The position numbers were made by a program, and so were the translations under genes. DNA of 64,000 nucleotides from an uncultured Pseudomonadota bacterium (lineage in GTDB: Bacteria > Pseudomonadota > Gammaproteobacteria > Burkholderiales > Rhodocyclaceae): contig CAMLHL010000005.1 of the NCBI GenBank assembly GCA_946479855.1, positions 1 through 64,000 of the forward strand, in the 5' to 3' direction. The notes under the pieces are model-generated. The model was not told where the DNA came from, ran no database searches, and worked only from the letters and a program-made list of their open reading frames with translations. Shown in pieces: positions 49,788 through 58,397 of the stretch; position 1 is the first letter of the stretch; each line of letters opens with the position of its first letter.

Positions 49788-50921
49788 ATGAAGAAAATGC
49801 ATCCGCTGACCCTGAGTTTCCATGATGCGGAAACGGAGCAGGCATTTGTGCGGTACATATTGCCCCGGCTTCGCGATCAGGGGCGGGCGGCAATCATTGT
49901 CGGCGTCGGCATCTATTTTCTTTATGCCGCCCTGGAACAGCTATTCATTCCTCCCGGGCAGCTCTCGCAGGTCTGGGCCATCCGCATGGTTACCTTGCTG
50001 GTTCCCGTGGCCGTGCTGGTGCTGACCTTTTCCCCCTATTTCGAAAAGGCCAATCAGTTTCCGCTGGCCATGGTCGGCCTGGCGGCCGGGCTGGGCCTGA
50101 TTGCCATCCTCTGGCAATTTCCGGCCGAAATGAGCGCCTATTACTACCCCGGGCTGATGCTCTCCACCTTCTATACCTACAACCTGCTCGGGGTTCGCTT
50201 TATCCAGGCCCTGTTCGTGAATTTGCTGATTCTGCTGCTGTACAACGTCATTTTCGGGTGGGTGCGCCAGTTCCCCGAGGCGATGCTGCTCAGCCAGAAT
50301 GTCTTCATGATCTCGGCCAACCTGATTGGCGGCGCAGCGGGCTATCTGGTGGAATATCAGCGCCGCAAGCTGTTCCTGCGGGAACTCCAGATCGATGCCG
50401 AGCGGCGCCGGCATTTGCAGCGTTCGCTGCACGATCGTCTGACCGGGCTGCCCAACCGCGACCTGCTTCACGACCGGATCAACCAGGCACTGGCTCTGGC
50501 GCGCCGGGACTCTGCCCGCCATGCCGGGTTCTTTGTCGATCTCGACGGGTTCAAGAACATCAATGACCAGTATGGCCACGATGTCGGCGATATTGCCCTG
50601 TGTGAGATTGCCCAGCGGCTCGGTGCTGCCATGCGCGAAACCGATACTGTCTCGCGTCTGGGTGGCGATGAGTTTTTCCTGCTCATTCAGGATATCGGTT
50701 CCTGCGACAGCGCAGCCTATCTTGCCGCCAAGTTGATCGCGGTGATCGAGCAGCCGATTCCCGGGCTGCCGGCAGAGCATGTGCTCAGCGCCAGTATCGG
50801 CATTTGCCTGTTTCCGCGCGAGGGAGAACTCAGCACGCCCGAGGGCATCATCCGTTGCGCCGACCTGGCGATGTACCGGGCCAAGGCGGCCGGTAAGCGT
50901 TGCTGCCACTTCTGGGACTGA
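49788..50921 (+). CDS. Membrane GGDEF diguanylate cyclase
   Basis: The protein of about 377 aa has six hydrophobic segments in the first 190 residues (for example AAIIVGVGIYFLYAAL, MVTLLVPVAVLVLTFS, FVNLLILLLYNVIFGW), then a GGDEF domain. The domain shows DRLTGLPNRDLL, FFVDLDGFKNINDQYGHDVG, intact RLGGDEF and an I-site RETD five residues upstream. An active c-di-GMP synthase is expected. ATGs at 49779, 49788 and 49797 are all possible; 49788 is best spaced from the GAGG ribosome site. Confidence 0.88.
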   Translation: MKKMHPLTLSFHDAETEQAFVRYILPRLRDQGRAAIIVGVGIYFLYAALEQLFIPPGQLSQVWAIRMVTLLVPVAVLVLTFSPYFEKANQFPLAMVGLAAGLGLIAILWQFPAEMSAYYYPGLMLSTFYTYNLLGVRFIQALFVNLLILLLYNVIFGWVRQFPEAMLLSQNVFMISANLIGGAAGYLVEYQRRKLFLRELQIDAERRRHLQRSLHDRLTGLPNRDLLHDRINQALALARRDSARHAGFFVDLDGFKNINDQYGHDVGDIALCEIAQRLGAAMRETDTVSRLGGDEFFLLIQDIGSCDSAAYLAAKLIAVIEQPIPGLPAEHVLSASIGICLFPREGELSTPEGIIRCADLAMYRAKAAGKRCCHFWD

Positions 50922-50979
50922 AAGCAGTGCCGGGAAAACTCCTGTATCCTGCCAGCCTTTGAAAATTTGGGGAATCGAC

Positions 50980-51294
50980 ATGGGACAAGCCAAGAATCGC
51001 GGAACACAAGAGCAGCGCATTGCTCAGGCACAGGCGAAGATCGAGGCGACGCGGCCGGAAAAGCTGGTCTGCAATGGCTGCGGCGGCGATGTGACGAGCA
51101 TCCACCCGGTCAGCACGCGCGGCCTGCGCGGCATCGACGCCATCTGGGTCGGCCAGTGCGAATGCGGCCAGACGACCTTTGCCGCCTCTGGCGAGCCGCA
51201 GGCGGTCGACGCCTTCTTCTTCGCGCTCAGCGAGAACACCGAACTGACGCTGGGCAGCCAGAGCAAGGACGGCGCGCAGCACGACAAGGCCTGA
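50980..51294 (+). CDS. Small zinc-ribbon-like protein of unknown function
   Basis: The 104-aa protein has a basic N-terminal helix (AKNRGTQEQRIAQAQAKIEA) followed by two Cys knuckles, CNGCGG and CECGQ, spaced about 40 residues apart, suggesting one zinc site. The remainder has no recognised motif. GGGG before the ATG serves as ribosome site. It lies 58 bp after the diguanylate cyclase, in the same direction. Confidence 0.75.
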   Translation: MGQAKNRGTQEQRIAQAQAKIEATRPEKLVCNGCGGDVTSIHPVSTRGLRGIDAIWVGQCECGQTTFAASGEPQAVDAFFFALSENTELTLGSQSKDGAQHDKA

Positions 51295-51354
51295 GTCGCC
51301 GGTTTTTGTCATTTTTTGACCGTCGACCGTGCGGCAGGCCGTGGACTGATGGTC

Positions 51355-51396
51355 GCAGCGAGTCGCTGCCGGTATCGCATCCGTCTTGCCCGCCGG
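51355..51396. repeat. Two adjacent inverted repeats in an intergenic region
   Basis: GCAGCGA-G-TCGCTGC at 51355-51369 is followed by the perfect 18-bp palindrome CCCGCCGGCGCCGGCGGG at 51379-51396. No T-run follows either, so they are unlike intrinsic terminators. The remaining 51295-51448 region shows no gene. Confidence 0.5.
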
Positions 51397-51448
51397 CGCC
51401 GGCGGGTGCAGACTGGTATCTTCTTGCGTAGACTGAAGGAGCGCCGCC

Positions 51449-51694
51449 ATGACTGATGCGCAACTCAAGGATGCCGTACTCGGGCATTGGCCCTTCTTCG
51501 GCGTCAGTTCGCGGGGTGACGTGTTTGCCCGCTATCTGGCCTTTGGCCCCGTGTTTCGCTGGAGCCGGAACCAGATGATCCCGATGCCGGTACAGGGCAG
51601 CGACCTGGTCTGGTTGCTGCACGCGCTGGGCGAGGAAGAGGGCTCGCTAAGCGAAACCGAGAACGCCGCCCGCGCCGCCAAAAAAGACAAATAG
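51449..51694 (+). CDS. Small hypothetical protein
   Basis: The 81-aa protein is not recognised. It has aromatic-rich and charged segments (GHWPFFGVSSRGDVFARYLAF; SDLVWLLHALGEEEG) and a Lys-rich end, with no signal or membrane helix. A strong ribosome site GAAGGAG lies at proper distance before the ATG. It is convergent with the DUF1415 gene. Confidence 0.65.
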   Translation: MTDAQLKDAVLGHWPFFGVSSRGDVFARYLAFGPVFRWSRNQMIPMPVQGSDLVWLLHALGEEEGSLSETENAARAAKKDK

Positions 51695-51713
51695 CCGCCG
51701 GGTGCGCGGCCGT

Positions 51714-52286
51714 TCAACTCAGCCAGAGTTTCTTCCAGCCCGCGTGTCCGAGGCGCTCCATCGTTTCGATGTTGCGCTCGAAAATATCCGCCGCATCCGG
51801 AAAGGCGGCCACAGCGCGGTCGATGCTGCTCTCGCGCAACAGGTGTAGCGTCGGGTAGGGCGAGCGATTCGTGAAATTGGCGATGTCGTCCGGTGCGCTG
51901 CCGGCAAATTCGTAATGCGGGTGCAGGCTGGCGATCTGGAAGACTCCTGCGTAACCCTGGTTGCGGATCAGCGCATCGACTTCGCCAAGAAAGAAATGGA
52001 AGTCGAGAAAATCGGTCATGGCCAGCGGGTGGATCAGCAGCGTGGTGTCGAGTTCGGCCGGATCGGTCCCGGCCAGCAGTTTCAGCTCGTTTTCCAGTTC
52101 GGCCAGCAATTCGTCCGCCGTGCCGGCCGCAGTCAGCGCATAGCGGATCTGTTTCTTGACGAAAACGCTTTTGGCGAAGGGGCAGAGGTTCAGCCCGATC
52201 ACGGCGCGCTCCAGCCAGATCTGCGTCTGGGCAATGATGTCCTCGCCGGCGGCGGCGTCCGGGTAGGGGGAAAGAAGCTCGGGCAT
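51714..52286 (-). CDS. DUF1415 family protein
   Basis: A 190-aa protein of a family of unknown function. Conserved parts include WLERAVIGLNLCPFAK near the N-terminus, DFLDFHFFLGEVDALI, FQIASLHPHYEFAG and a C-terminal RNIETMERLGHAGW. It lies 5 bp downstream of the M17 peptidase and is probably co-transcribed with it. Confidence 0.85.
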   Translation of the reverse strand: MPELLSPYPDAAAGEDIIAQTQIWLERAVIGLNLCPFAKSVFVKKQIRYALTAAGTADELLAELENELKLLAGTDPAELDTTLLIHPLAMTDFLDFHFFLGEVDALIRNQGYAGVFQIASLHPHYEFAGSAPDDIANFTNRSPYPTLHLLRESSIDRAVAAFPDAADIFERNIETMERLGHAGWKKLWLS

Positions 52287-52291
52287 GGGGG

Positions 52292-53764
52292 TTATTTCCG
52301 GTCAGGGGGCAGGCTAGCCCAGTCGCTCAGGAAGCGGATGCCCCAGGCGACGCCGAAGCCGGTCTGGTCGCTGGCAATGGCGCCGAGACCGTCCTCGCAA
52401 CAGGCGGTGGATAGATCGATGTGCAGCCACGGATGCTGGCCGGCAAAGCGCTTGAGAAAGCACGCGGCATGGATGTGGTCCGGTGCGTCTTCGTCGAGGC
52501 TGCACTGACGGATATCGGCCACCTTGCTGTCGAGATCGTCGGCGTAATCGGCATCCATCGGGAAGGTGCACACCCGCTCGCCGCTGGTGACGCCGGCCCG
52601 GATGGCCAGGGCGCCGAGTTCGTCGCTGCTGGCGAAGACGCCGGCATAACGATTGCCGAGCGCGTGGATCATGGTATAGGTCAGGGTGCCGAAGTCGATG
52701 ATCAGGTCGGGATCGTCGCGCCCGGCCAGGGCCAGCGCGTCGGCCAGCACCATGCGCCCTTCGGCGTCGGTATGCATGATCTCGATGGTCGTTCCGTCGA
52801 GCGCCGTGACGATGTCGCCCTGCCGGCTGGCGCGCGGCGAGATGTCGTTGCTGGCCAGCGCCAGCCAGGCGTCGATGCGCAGCGGCATGGCCAGCCGGGT
52901 GGCGGCGAGCAGGATGCCGAGCGCGGTGGCCGAGCCGGCCATGTCCTCGTGCATGCCGATCATCGAATCGGCCGACTTCAGGTTGTGGCCGCCGGTATCG
53001 AAACAGATCCCCTTGCCGACGATGGCGACGCGTCCACGGGCCTGTGCCGGGATCAGCGAAATCCGGACAATCGCCGCATCGTTGGCCTCGCTGCCCTGGG
53101 CGACCGAAACAAAGGCGCCGGCGCCCATGTCGCGCAGGCGGGCCAGATCGAAGGTTTCCATTTCCCAGCCGTGCGCCGCAGCCATCTCGGCAATGCGCGA
53201 ACGATAGATGGCTGGCGTCAACTCGTTGGCCGGCAGCGCGGTCAGGGTTCGGGCCAGCAGATTGCCTTCGGCCAGCGGGCCGGCTTCGCCGCTGCCGCCG
53301 GCGCTGCCCCAGACCTGCAGCAGCGCGAGTGGCCGCGGCGCATCTTCCTGTTTGCGGCTGGGCAAGGGCGTGCCGTTGGCCAGCCCGACGTAGGCGGCGA
53401 GATCGGTCATCCAGCCGGCGGCATCGGTTTTTGCCCAAATCAGCAGGTCGACCGTAGCGGGTTCTTCATCGAGCAGGATGGCCATGCCGTCACGCAGCAG
53501 CGCCAGATTTCCGAAGGCTGGTTTGCCCGCATCGAGCATCAGCCAGACGCGCAGGCCGCCCTCCGGGGAATTGGCCGAAACCGGCTCGTCCGCCAGGTCC
53601 TCCGCAGCGAGTCGCCGCCGCGTCAGGGTGGCCTGCAACAGGGCGCCTTCCGGGCAATCCGGCGGCAGCGTCGGGGCGGCAGGCAGGACAATCAGCACAT
53701 GACGCATGCCAGCAAGTTCGGCGTTGTCCGGACGGTTTGGCAAAGTCTTGAGAGTGGCGATCAT
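52292..53764 (-). CDS. M17 family leucyl aminopeptidase
   Basis: The 490-aa two-metal aminopeptidase has active-site motifs VGKGICFDTGGHNLKSAD (Lys and Asp) and HEDMAGSATALG. The signature HTDAEGRMVLADAL (Asp, Glu, Arg) also reads as a slight variant of the usual NTDAEGR, and all metal ligands appear present. The N-terminal about 150 residues are divergent from PepA. The start at 53764 is plausible; a second Met 19 codons later is possible. It sits between a receiver-domain gene and the DUF1415 gene. Confidence 0.88.
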   Translation of the reverse strand: MIATLKTLPNRPDNAELAGMRHVLIVLPAAPTLPPDCPEGALLQATLTRRRLAAEDLADEPVSANSPEGGLRVWLMLDAGKPAFGNLALLRDGMAILLDEEPATVDLLIWAKTDAAGWMTDLAAYVGLANGTPLPSRKQEDAPRPLALLQVWGSAGGSGEAGPLAEGNLLARTLTALPANELTPAIYRSRIAEMAAAHGWEMETFDLARLRDMGAGAFVSVAQGSEANDAAIVRISLIPAQARGRVAIVGKGICFDTGGHNLKSADSMIGMHEDMAGSATALGILLAATRLAMPLRIDAWLALASNDISPRASRQGDIVTALDGTTIEIMHTDAEGRMVLADALALAGRDDPDLIIDFGTLTYTMIHALGNRYAGVFASSDELGALAIRAGVTSGERVCTFPMDADYADDLDSKVADIRQCSLDEDAPDHIHAACFLKRFAGQHPWLHIDLSTACCEDGLGAIASDQTGFGVAWGIRFLSDWASLPPDRK

Positions 53765-53769
53765 GGCGG

Positions 53770-54327
53770 TCAGGACGACGGGGGCGGACTGCTGGTTACC
53801 GTTTGGCCGGGTCTGGTGCGGGCGCGGCGGGGGATCAGGTGCTCATCGAGCAGACGTTCGATCCGGAAAAAAGTTTCGTAGCGAGAGAATGGCTTTTTCA
53901 TGAAGTCGTCGGCGCCGATCCGGGTGCCGAAGAACTGTTCGACAGCCTGTTCATCGCCGCTCATCAAGATGACCGGGATATCGCGCAGTTGCGGGTCGCG
54001 GCGAATGGCGCGCAGCGCGGCAAAGCCATTCATGCCGGGGAGCACGATGTCGAGAAAGAGCAGGTCGGGGCGATTCGTTTGCAGCAGGGCCAGGCCGGTT
54101 TCGGCATCCTGCGCTGCGAGGATTTCGTAGCCGGCCGAGTGAAGAAATTTCCGGAGTGCCGCGACGATCGTCTGCGAGTCATCGATGATCAGCACGCGCG
54201 TTCCCCGGCGGGCATTGATCCGCGCCCGCTTGCGGCGTTCGGGGAGGCTCCCGGCGTCGGGCGGCGGTTCGGGTTGCGGCTGGGCTTGCTGGCCGAGCAG
54301 CCCCCGGAGTTGGTCGAGTAATCCCAC
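53770..54327 (-). CDS. Stand-alone response regulator (receiver domain with basic linker)
   Basis: The 185-aa protein begins with a Gln/Pro-rich stretch (GLLGQQAQPQPEPPPD) and a basic region (RRKRARINARRG). A single receiver domain follows: LIIDDSQTIVAAL, phospho-acceptor DLLFLDIVLPGMNG, then MSGDE and the Lys in MKKPF. It resembles PilG/CheY-type twitching or chemotaxis regulators, and no output domain is seen. The start is the GTG at 54327, with ribosome site AAAGGAA. The frame to an ATG at 54369 lacks a ribosome site. Confidence 0.82.
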   Translation of the reverse strand: MGLLDQLRGLLGQQAQPQPEPPPDAGSLPERRKRARINARRGTRVLIIDDSQTIVAALRKFLHSAGYEILAAQDAETGLALLQTNRPDLLFLDIVLPGMNGFAALRAIRRDPQLRDIPVILMSGDEQAVEQFFGTRIGADDFMKKPFSRYETFFRIERLLDEHLIPRRARTRPGQTVTSSPPPSS

Positions 54328-54469
54328 CTGATTCCTTTTGTTGTTGGCGGCTGGCGGCCGATGGGTCACGCCTGATACTTGGTGGGCCGCGCCGCGGTCG
54401 CTCCGGTGTCATCCGGATGCGGCCCCGGCATTGTACGGGAAGGCAGGTGCCTGGTCGCTGGCGGCGGCC

Positions 54470-55033
54470 CTAGCGGGCGCAATTTTTGTTGGCTGGCGGG
54501 CAGAAGATGACGCTCGGAGCACTCGGCGTTTCCGGCTTGGGCAAGGCGGGCGGTCGCGGGTGGTGGTGGGGTGGAGCACCGTACATCGGCACATAGACTG
54601 GCTGCGGAATCTCGGCCGGCGGCTTGATGCGGCTCCGGCATTCGGCTTCGAGTTGGCTGCGCTGCGTCGCTTCGAGCGCCTGCTGGTCAAGTTCGCGCAG
54701 ACAGGCCGCCGGGTCGCCGTAGCTGCGGGAAAGCTGGCCGGCCGAAGCGGCCTGGCGCTGGCTGGCTCGTTCCTGACGCTCGGCGGCCTCGTCGGCGCGT
54801 TGGGCCGCTTCGCGCTTGTCAACGTAGTTGCGCATGCGCTCCACGTCGCGTTCGGCCTGCTGGCGCGTCGCTTCCGGCACCGACTCGTCCGGGCGCGCGA
54901 CTACCGTGCCGCTACCGCTCGGGCAGGGGGTGTTGGAAATTTCCATCTTGCCGTTCGGCAGCCGGCACTTGTAAATGTCGGCGGCGGCCGGCAAGGCCAG
55001 CAGTGCCGCCAGGAGAAACAGCCAGCGCTTCAT
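54470..55033 (-). CDS. DUF4124-containing periplasmic protein
   Basis: The 187-aa protein has a signal peptide (MKRWLFLLAALLALPAAA) and an N-terminal DUF4124 motif (DIYKCRLPNGKMEISNTPC). A charged coiled-coil stretch (ERDVERMRNYVDKREAAQRA) leads to a Pro/His-rich region and a C-terminal Cys pair. The function is unknown, presumably in the envelope. Its ATG at 55033 overlaps the TGA of a short upstream frame (ATGA), which argues for translational coupling to that small gene. Confidence 0.8.
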   Translation of the reverse strand: MKRWLFLLAALLALPAAADIYKCRLPNGKMEISNTPCPSGSGTVVARPDESVPEATRQQAERDVERMRNYVDKREAAQRADEAAERQERASQRQAASAGQLSRSYGDPAACLRELDQQALEATQRSQLEAECRSRIKPPAEIPQPVYVPMYGAPPHHHPRPPALPKPETPSAPSVIFCPPANKNCAR

Positions 55034-55169
55034 TTGTTCACCCGCGTGACCAACCACTGGTCGATTTTGTCGATGTCGATGACCTCGAACTTGTGGTGGG
55101 CGTCATGCCGTCGACCAGCCAGGAGGCGGCGTCGCGCAGGATGAGCAGGGTGCTTTCGAGGGGCGTCAT
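55030..55169 (-). pseudogene. Small gene with apparent frameshift, coupled to the DUF4124 gene
   Basis: From ATG 55169 one frame reads MTPLESTLLILRDAASWLVD, an amphipathic and gene-like sequence. A different frame then reads KFEVIDIDKIDQWLVTRVNK and ends at the TGA that overlaps the DUF4124 start. The distance (140 nt) is one base short of a whole number of codons, so a -1 shift around 55090-55100 would give a 46-aa protein. No classic slippery heptamer is visible; a base deletion or a sequencing error is as likely. I recognise no family. The rest of 55170-55278 holds no clear gene. Confidence 0.5.
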
Positions 55170-55278
55170 CGGGACTCTTAAACAGCAGATACCACCACTG
55201 TAGTCGTGCTCGGCCAGCTAGGCAAATCCGGGGGCGGCTCGGAAAATGCCCAGTTTCGGTGGTCGACCGTAGCCAAAG

Positions 55279-55305
55279 AAAACGCCCCGGCTGGCGGGGC
55301 GTTTT
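55279..55305 (-). terminator. Rho-independent terminator after cysN
   Basis: Stem AAAACGCCCCG / CGGGGCGTTTT with loop GCTGG lies 20 bp past the cysN stop. On the minus strand it is followed by CTTTGG after the TTTT arm. Confidence 0.88.
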
Positions 55306-55325
55306 CGGTATTGCCGAAGGGGGGC

Positions 55326-56597
55326 TTAGAGGATCATCCCCGCGCCAACGGTGTTGTTGTTGCTTTCATCGATGACGATGAAAGCGCCGGTGCCGCGGTT
55401 TTCCAGGTAGGGATCGGCGAACAGCGGTTGGGCCAGCTTGAAATTGACGACGGCGATGTCGTTCATCGCCAGCTTCTCGGCCGGCAGGTTTTCCAGGGTG
55501 TTCACGTCGAGGCGGTGGTCGATACCGGTCAGCTTGGCCTTCGAGTCGCGCGTCGTGTGGCGGATCAGGTAGGTGCGGGCGCGATCGAGCGGGGTTTCCG
55601 ACAGCCAGCAGACGGTGGCACGGATTTCCTTGACGGCGGCCGGCACTTCGCTGGACTTGACGATCATGTCGCCGCGCGAGGTGTCGATCTCATCGGCCAG
55701 CAGGATGGTCACCGACTGCTCGGTGACGGCTTCCGGAATGTCGACGCCACCGATCTGGATGGCTTTCACGGTCGACTCGCGACCGGAGGGCAAAACGGTG
55801 ACGGCATCGCCGACCTTCAGCAAGCCGGCTTCGACGCGGCCCATGAAGCCGCGGTAGTCGTGCAGTTCCGGGTTGGCCGAATCCTGCGGGCGGCAGACGT
55901 ACTGGACCGGGAAGCGGAACTTCTCGGTGTGCTCGGTATGGGCGGCCGGGGCCACTTCCAGCATCTCGAGCAGGGTCGGGCCGTCGTACCAGTTCAGGCT
56001 GTCGCCGCGCTCGACGATCATGTCGCCATTGAGCGCCGACAGCGGGATGAAGCGGATGTCCTCGATGCCGACCTTGGCGGCGAATTCGAGGTAGTCGGCC
56101 TTGATCTTCTCGTAGGTTTCCTGCGAGTAATCGACGAGGTCCATCTTGTTGATGGCGACGACCAGGTGCGGGATGCCGACCAGCGCGGCCAGCTTGGAGT
56201 GGCGGCGGGTCTGGGTCAGCACGCCCTTGCGCGCGTCGATCAGGATGATCGCCAGGTTGGCGGTCGAGGCGGCGGTGACCATGTTGCGGGTGTACTGCTC
56301 GTGGCCCGGCGCGTCGGCGATGATGTACTTGCGCGTGCCGGTCGAGAAGTAGCGGTAGGCGACGTCGATGGTGATGCCCTGTTCGCGCTCGGCCTGCAGG
56401 CCGTCGGTGAACAGCGACAGGTCGACGGCGCCCATGCCGCGCTTTTGCGAGGTGCGCTCGATGGCGGAGAGCGTGTCGGCGAGGATGGTCTTGGTGTCGA
56501 ACAGCAGGCGGCCGATCAGCGTGCTCTTGCCGTCGTCGACGCTGCCGCAGGTCAGGAAGCGCAGCAGGCCGTGGTCTTCAACTTGGTGGGCGCTCAT
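55326..56597 (-). CDS. cysN: Sulfate adenylyltransferase large (GTPase) subunit CysN
   Basis: The 423-aa EF-Tu-like GTPase drives APS formation with CysD. G motifs are GSVDDGKSTLIGRLL, DAPGHEQYTRNM and NKMDL, followed by two beta-barrel domains. It is the short form without a fused APS kinase (CysC). The ATG at 56597 shares one base with the cysD stop (TAATG); the longer frame to 57056 is an artefact inside cysD. Confidence 0.97.
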   Translation of the reverse strand: MSAHQVEDHGLLRFLTCGSVDDGKSTLIGRLLFDTKTILADTLSAIERTSQKRGMGAVDLSLFTDGLQAEREQGITIDVAYRYFSTGTRKYIIADAPGHEQYTRNMVTAASTANLAIILIDARKGVLTQTRRHSKLAALVGIPHLVVAINKMDLVDYSQETYEKIKADYLEFAAKVGIEDIRFIPLSALNGDMIVERGDSLNWYDGPTLLEMLEVAPAAHTEHTEKFRFPVQYVCRPQDSANPELHDYRGFMGRVEAGLLKVGDAVTVLPSGRESTVKAIQIGGVDIPEAVTEQSVTILLADEIDTSRGDMIVKSSEVPAAVKEIRATVCWLSETPLDRARTYLIRHTTRDSKAKLTGIDHRLDVNTLENLPAEKLAMNDIAVVNFKLAQPLFADPYLENRGTGAFIVIDESNNNTVGAGMIL

Positions 56598-57535
56598 TAG
56601 AAGTAACCCTCTTTCTTGCGTTGTTCCATGGAGGCTTCGCTGGTCTGGTCGTCCAGACGGGTGGCGCCGCGCTCGGTGATGGTGGTGGTGGCGGTCTCGA
56701 GGACGATCTTCTCGACGGTGTCGGCATCCGACTCGACCGGGGCGGTGCAGGAGATGTCGCCGACGGTGCGGAAGCGCACCTGCAGGTCGACGATTTCCTC
56801 GCCGGCCTTCGGCAGGTTGGTCAGTTCGCCGTTGATCAGCGGCACGTTGACCGGCACGATGGCGCCCTGGCGGATGACCACCGGGCGCTTGTGGGCGAAG
56901 TAGATCGACGGCAGTTCGAGGCCTTCGCGCTCGATGTATTGCCAGACGTCCATTTCGGTCCAGTTCGAGATCGGGAAGGCGCGGATGTTCTCGCCCTTGT
57001 GGCTGCGCGCGTTGTAGAGGTTCCACAGTTCCGGGCGCTGGTTCTTCGGGTCCCATTGGCCGAACTCGTCGCGGAAGCTCATGATGCGTTCCTTGGCGCG
57101 GGCCTTTTCCTCGTCGCGGCGGGCGCCGCCGATGCAGGCGTCGAAGCCGAATTCCTCGATCGCTTCGAGCAGGGTTACCGACTGGTGCTTGTTGCGCGAT
57201 TCGCCTTCATGTTTGAGGACGACGGTGCCGCGCTTCATCGAATCCTCGACCGAACGGACGATCAACCGCTCGCCGAGTTCGGCGGCGCGCTTGTCGCGGA
57301 AGGCTACGACTTCCTGGTAGTTGTGGCCGGTGTCGATGTGCATCAGCGGGAAGGGGAACTTGCCCGGGCGGAAAGCCTTTTCGGCAATGCGCAGCATGCA
57401 GATCGAGTCCTTGCCGCCGGAAAAGAGCAGCACCGGGTTGGAACACTGGCCGGCCACTTCACGCATGATGTGGATGGCTTCGGCTTCGAGCCAGTCGAGG
57501 TGGCTGAGCGTGGATGGGGTGGAACGTTGGGTCAT
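56597..57535 (-). CDS. cysD: Sulfate adenylyltransferase small subunit CysD
   Basis: A 312-aa PP-loop ATP sulfurylase that makes APS from ATP and sulfate in assimilation. It has PP-loop NPVLLFSGGKDSICMLRIAEKA, LMHIDTGHNY, ARRDEEKARAKERI and WNLYNARSHKGENIR. Full length. It leads the cysDN operon; cysH, cysI and cysC are not in the window. Confidence 0.97.
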   Translation of the reverse strand: MTQRSTPSTLSHLDWLEAEAIHIMREVAGQCSNPVLLFSGGKDSICMLRIAEKAFRPGKFPFPLMHIDTGHNYQEVVAFRDKRAAELGERLIVRSVEDSMKRGTVVLKHEGESRNKHQSVTLLEAIEEFGFDACIGGARRDEEKARAKERIMSFRDEFGQWDPKNQRPELWNLYNARSHKGENIRAFPISNWTEMDVWQYIEREGLELPSIYFAHKRPVVIRQGAIVPVNVPLINGELTNLPKAGEEIVDLQVRFRTVGDISCTAPVESDADTVEKIVLETATTTITERGATRLDDQTSEASMEQRKKEGYF

Positions 57536-57571
57536 TGCTGGGTAATCCGCGGGGATTGTCGAATAGGTGCG

Positions 57572-57600
57572 ATTGTAGCAAGGGCTTAATATTCTTTTAA
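57572..57600 (-). promoter_or_regulatory. Promoter candidate for cysDN with inverted repeat
   Basis: On the minus strand: TTAAAA (57600-57595), 17-bp spacer, TACAAT (57577-57572), 37 bp before cysD. The weak -35 overlaps the inverted repeat CTTAA-N7-TTAAG at 57585-57601. This suggests an activator-dependent promoter, with CysB/Cbl-type control inferred. Confidence 0.5.
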
Positions 57601-57740
57601 GAACATGTGCGCATCTTGTTATTTCAGATTGTTATAAAGACGAGATTTGTTTTCTGGAACATTCCGCCCGGGGTTGGGTCAATGGTCTAATCAATGAGCA
57701 TTTTTTAACCCCGCTGCAAGCGCTATCCAAGGAGAGTTTC

Positions 57741-58259
57741 ATGCTGCCACGTATCGGTCTTGCTTTGACCGCATTTTCTGCACTTCTGCTCGCTGCCTGC
57801 GCCACCCCGGCCATGGGGCCATCGGCCAGCGCCGATCTGCAGGCGCGCTCCGACAGCAAGGTTTCCGGCAAGGTCAGTTTTTCTGAAATCAACGGCCGTC
57901 TGCGGGTCGAGGCGATGGTGTCCGGCCTGACGCCGGGCGAGCATGGTTTCCATGTCCATGAAGCAGGCGACTGCAGTGCGCCGGATGCGAGCAGCGCGAA
58001 GGGGCATTTCAATCCGCTGAGCAAGGCACATGGCCATTATTCCAGTGACGAGCACCATGGCGGCGACATGCCCAACCTGATCGCCAATGCCCAGGGCGAG
58101 GCCAGGTACAGCGCCGACCTCAGGGGCCTGAGCCTGACTGGCCCGACCGGCGTGATTGGCCGCAGCATCGTGATCCACGCCGATCCGGATGATTACAAGT
58201 CGCAGCCGGCCGGCAATTCCGGCAAGCGCATTGCCTGCGGCGTGATCGCCGCCCGTTGA
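57741..58259 (+). CDS. sodC: Cu/Zn superoxide dismutase, lipoprotein form
   Basis: The 172-aa envelope enzyme removes superoxide. It has a lipoprotein signal with lipobox LLAAC (Cys near 20). Copper and zinc ligands are visible in HGFHVHEAGDC, GHFNPLSKAHGHYSSDEHHGGD and IHADPDDYKSQP, and the second disulfide Cys and active-site Arg region in GKRIACGVI. Ribosome site AAGGAGAG precedes the start. Membrane anchoring suggests protection of the periplasm from respiratory or host-derived superoxide. Confidence 0.95.
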   Translation: MLPRIGLALTAFSALLLAACATPAMGPSASADLQARSDSKVSGKVSFSEINGRLRVEAMVSGLTPGEHGFHVHEAGDCSAPDASSAKGHFNPLSKAHGHYSSDEHHGGDMPNLIANAQGEARYSADLRGLSLTGPTGVIGRSIVIHADPDDYKSQPAGNSGKRIACGVIAAR

Positions 58260-58267
58260 GCGATGGA

Positions 58268-58302
58268 CTGGCATTGGCAGAATTGCCATTGCCAGCACTT
58301 TT
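58268..58302 (+). terminator. Terminator after sodC
   Basis: Stem CTGGCA-T-TGGCA / TGCCA-T-TGCCAG with loop GAAT and one T:T mismatch is followed by CACTTTT. The T-run is short. The adjoining 58303-58397 stretch contains no visible gene. Confidence 0.6.
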
Positions 58303-58397
58303 CGCTAATTGGTTTGACCAGCCTCAAAGATAAAAAAACTTGGCGAATCCACACTGCCGGCCTCGAACGACCCGATGTTTTTGTTAGTCAAGCCAGA

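Noticed and set aside
52421..53881. 486-codon plus-strand frame opposite the M17 peptidase
   Set aside because: It overlaps a peptidase with intact catalytic motifs and gives no recognisable protein.
55206..56600. 464-codon plus-strand frame opposite cysN
   Set aside because: cysN has all GTPase motifs on the other strand; the plus frame is a shadow.
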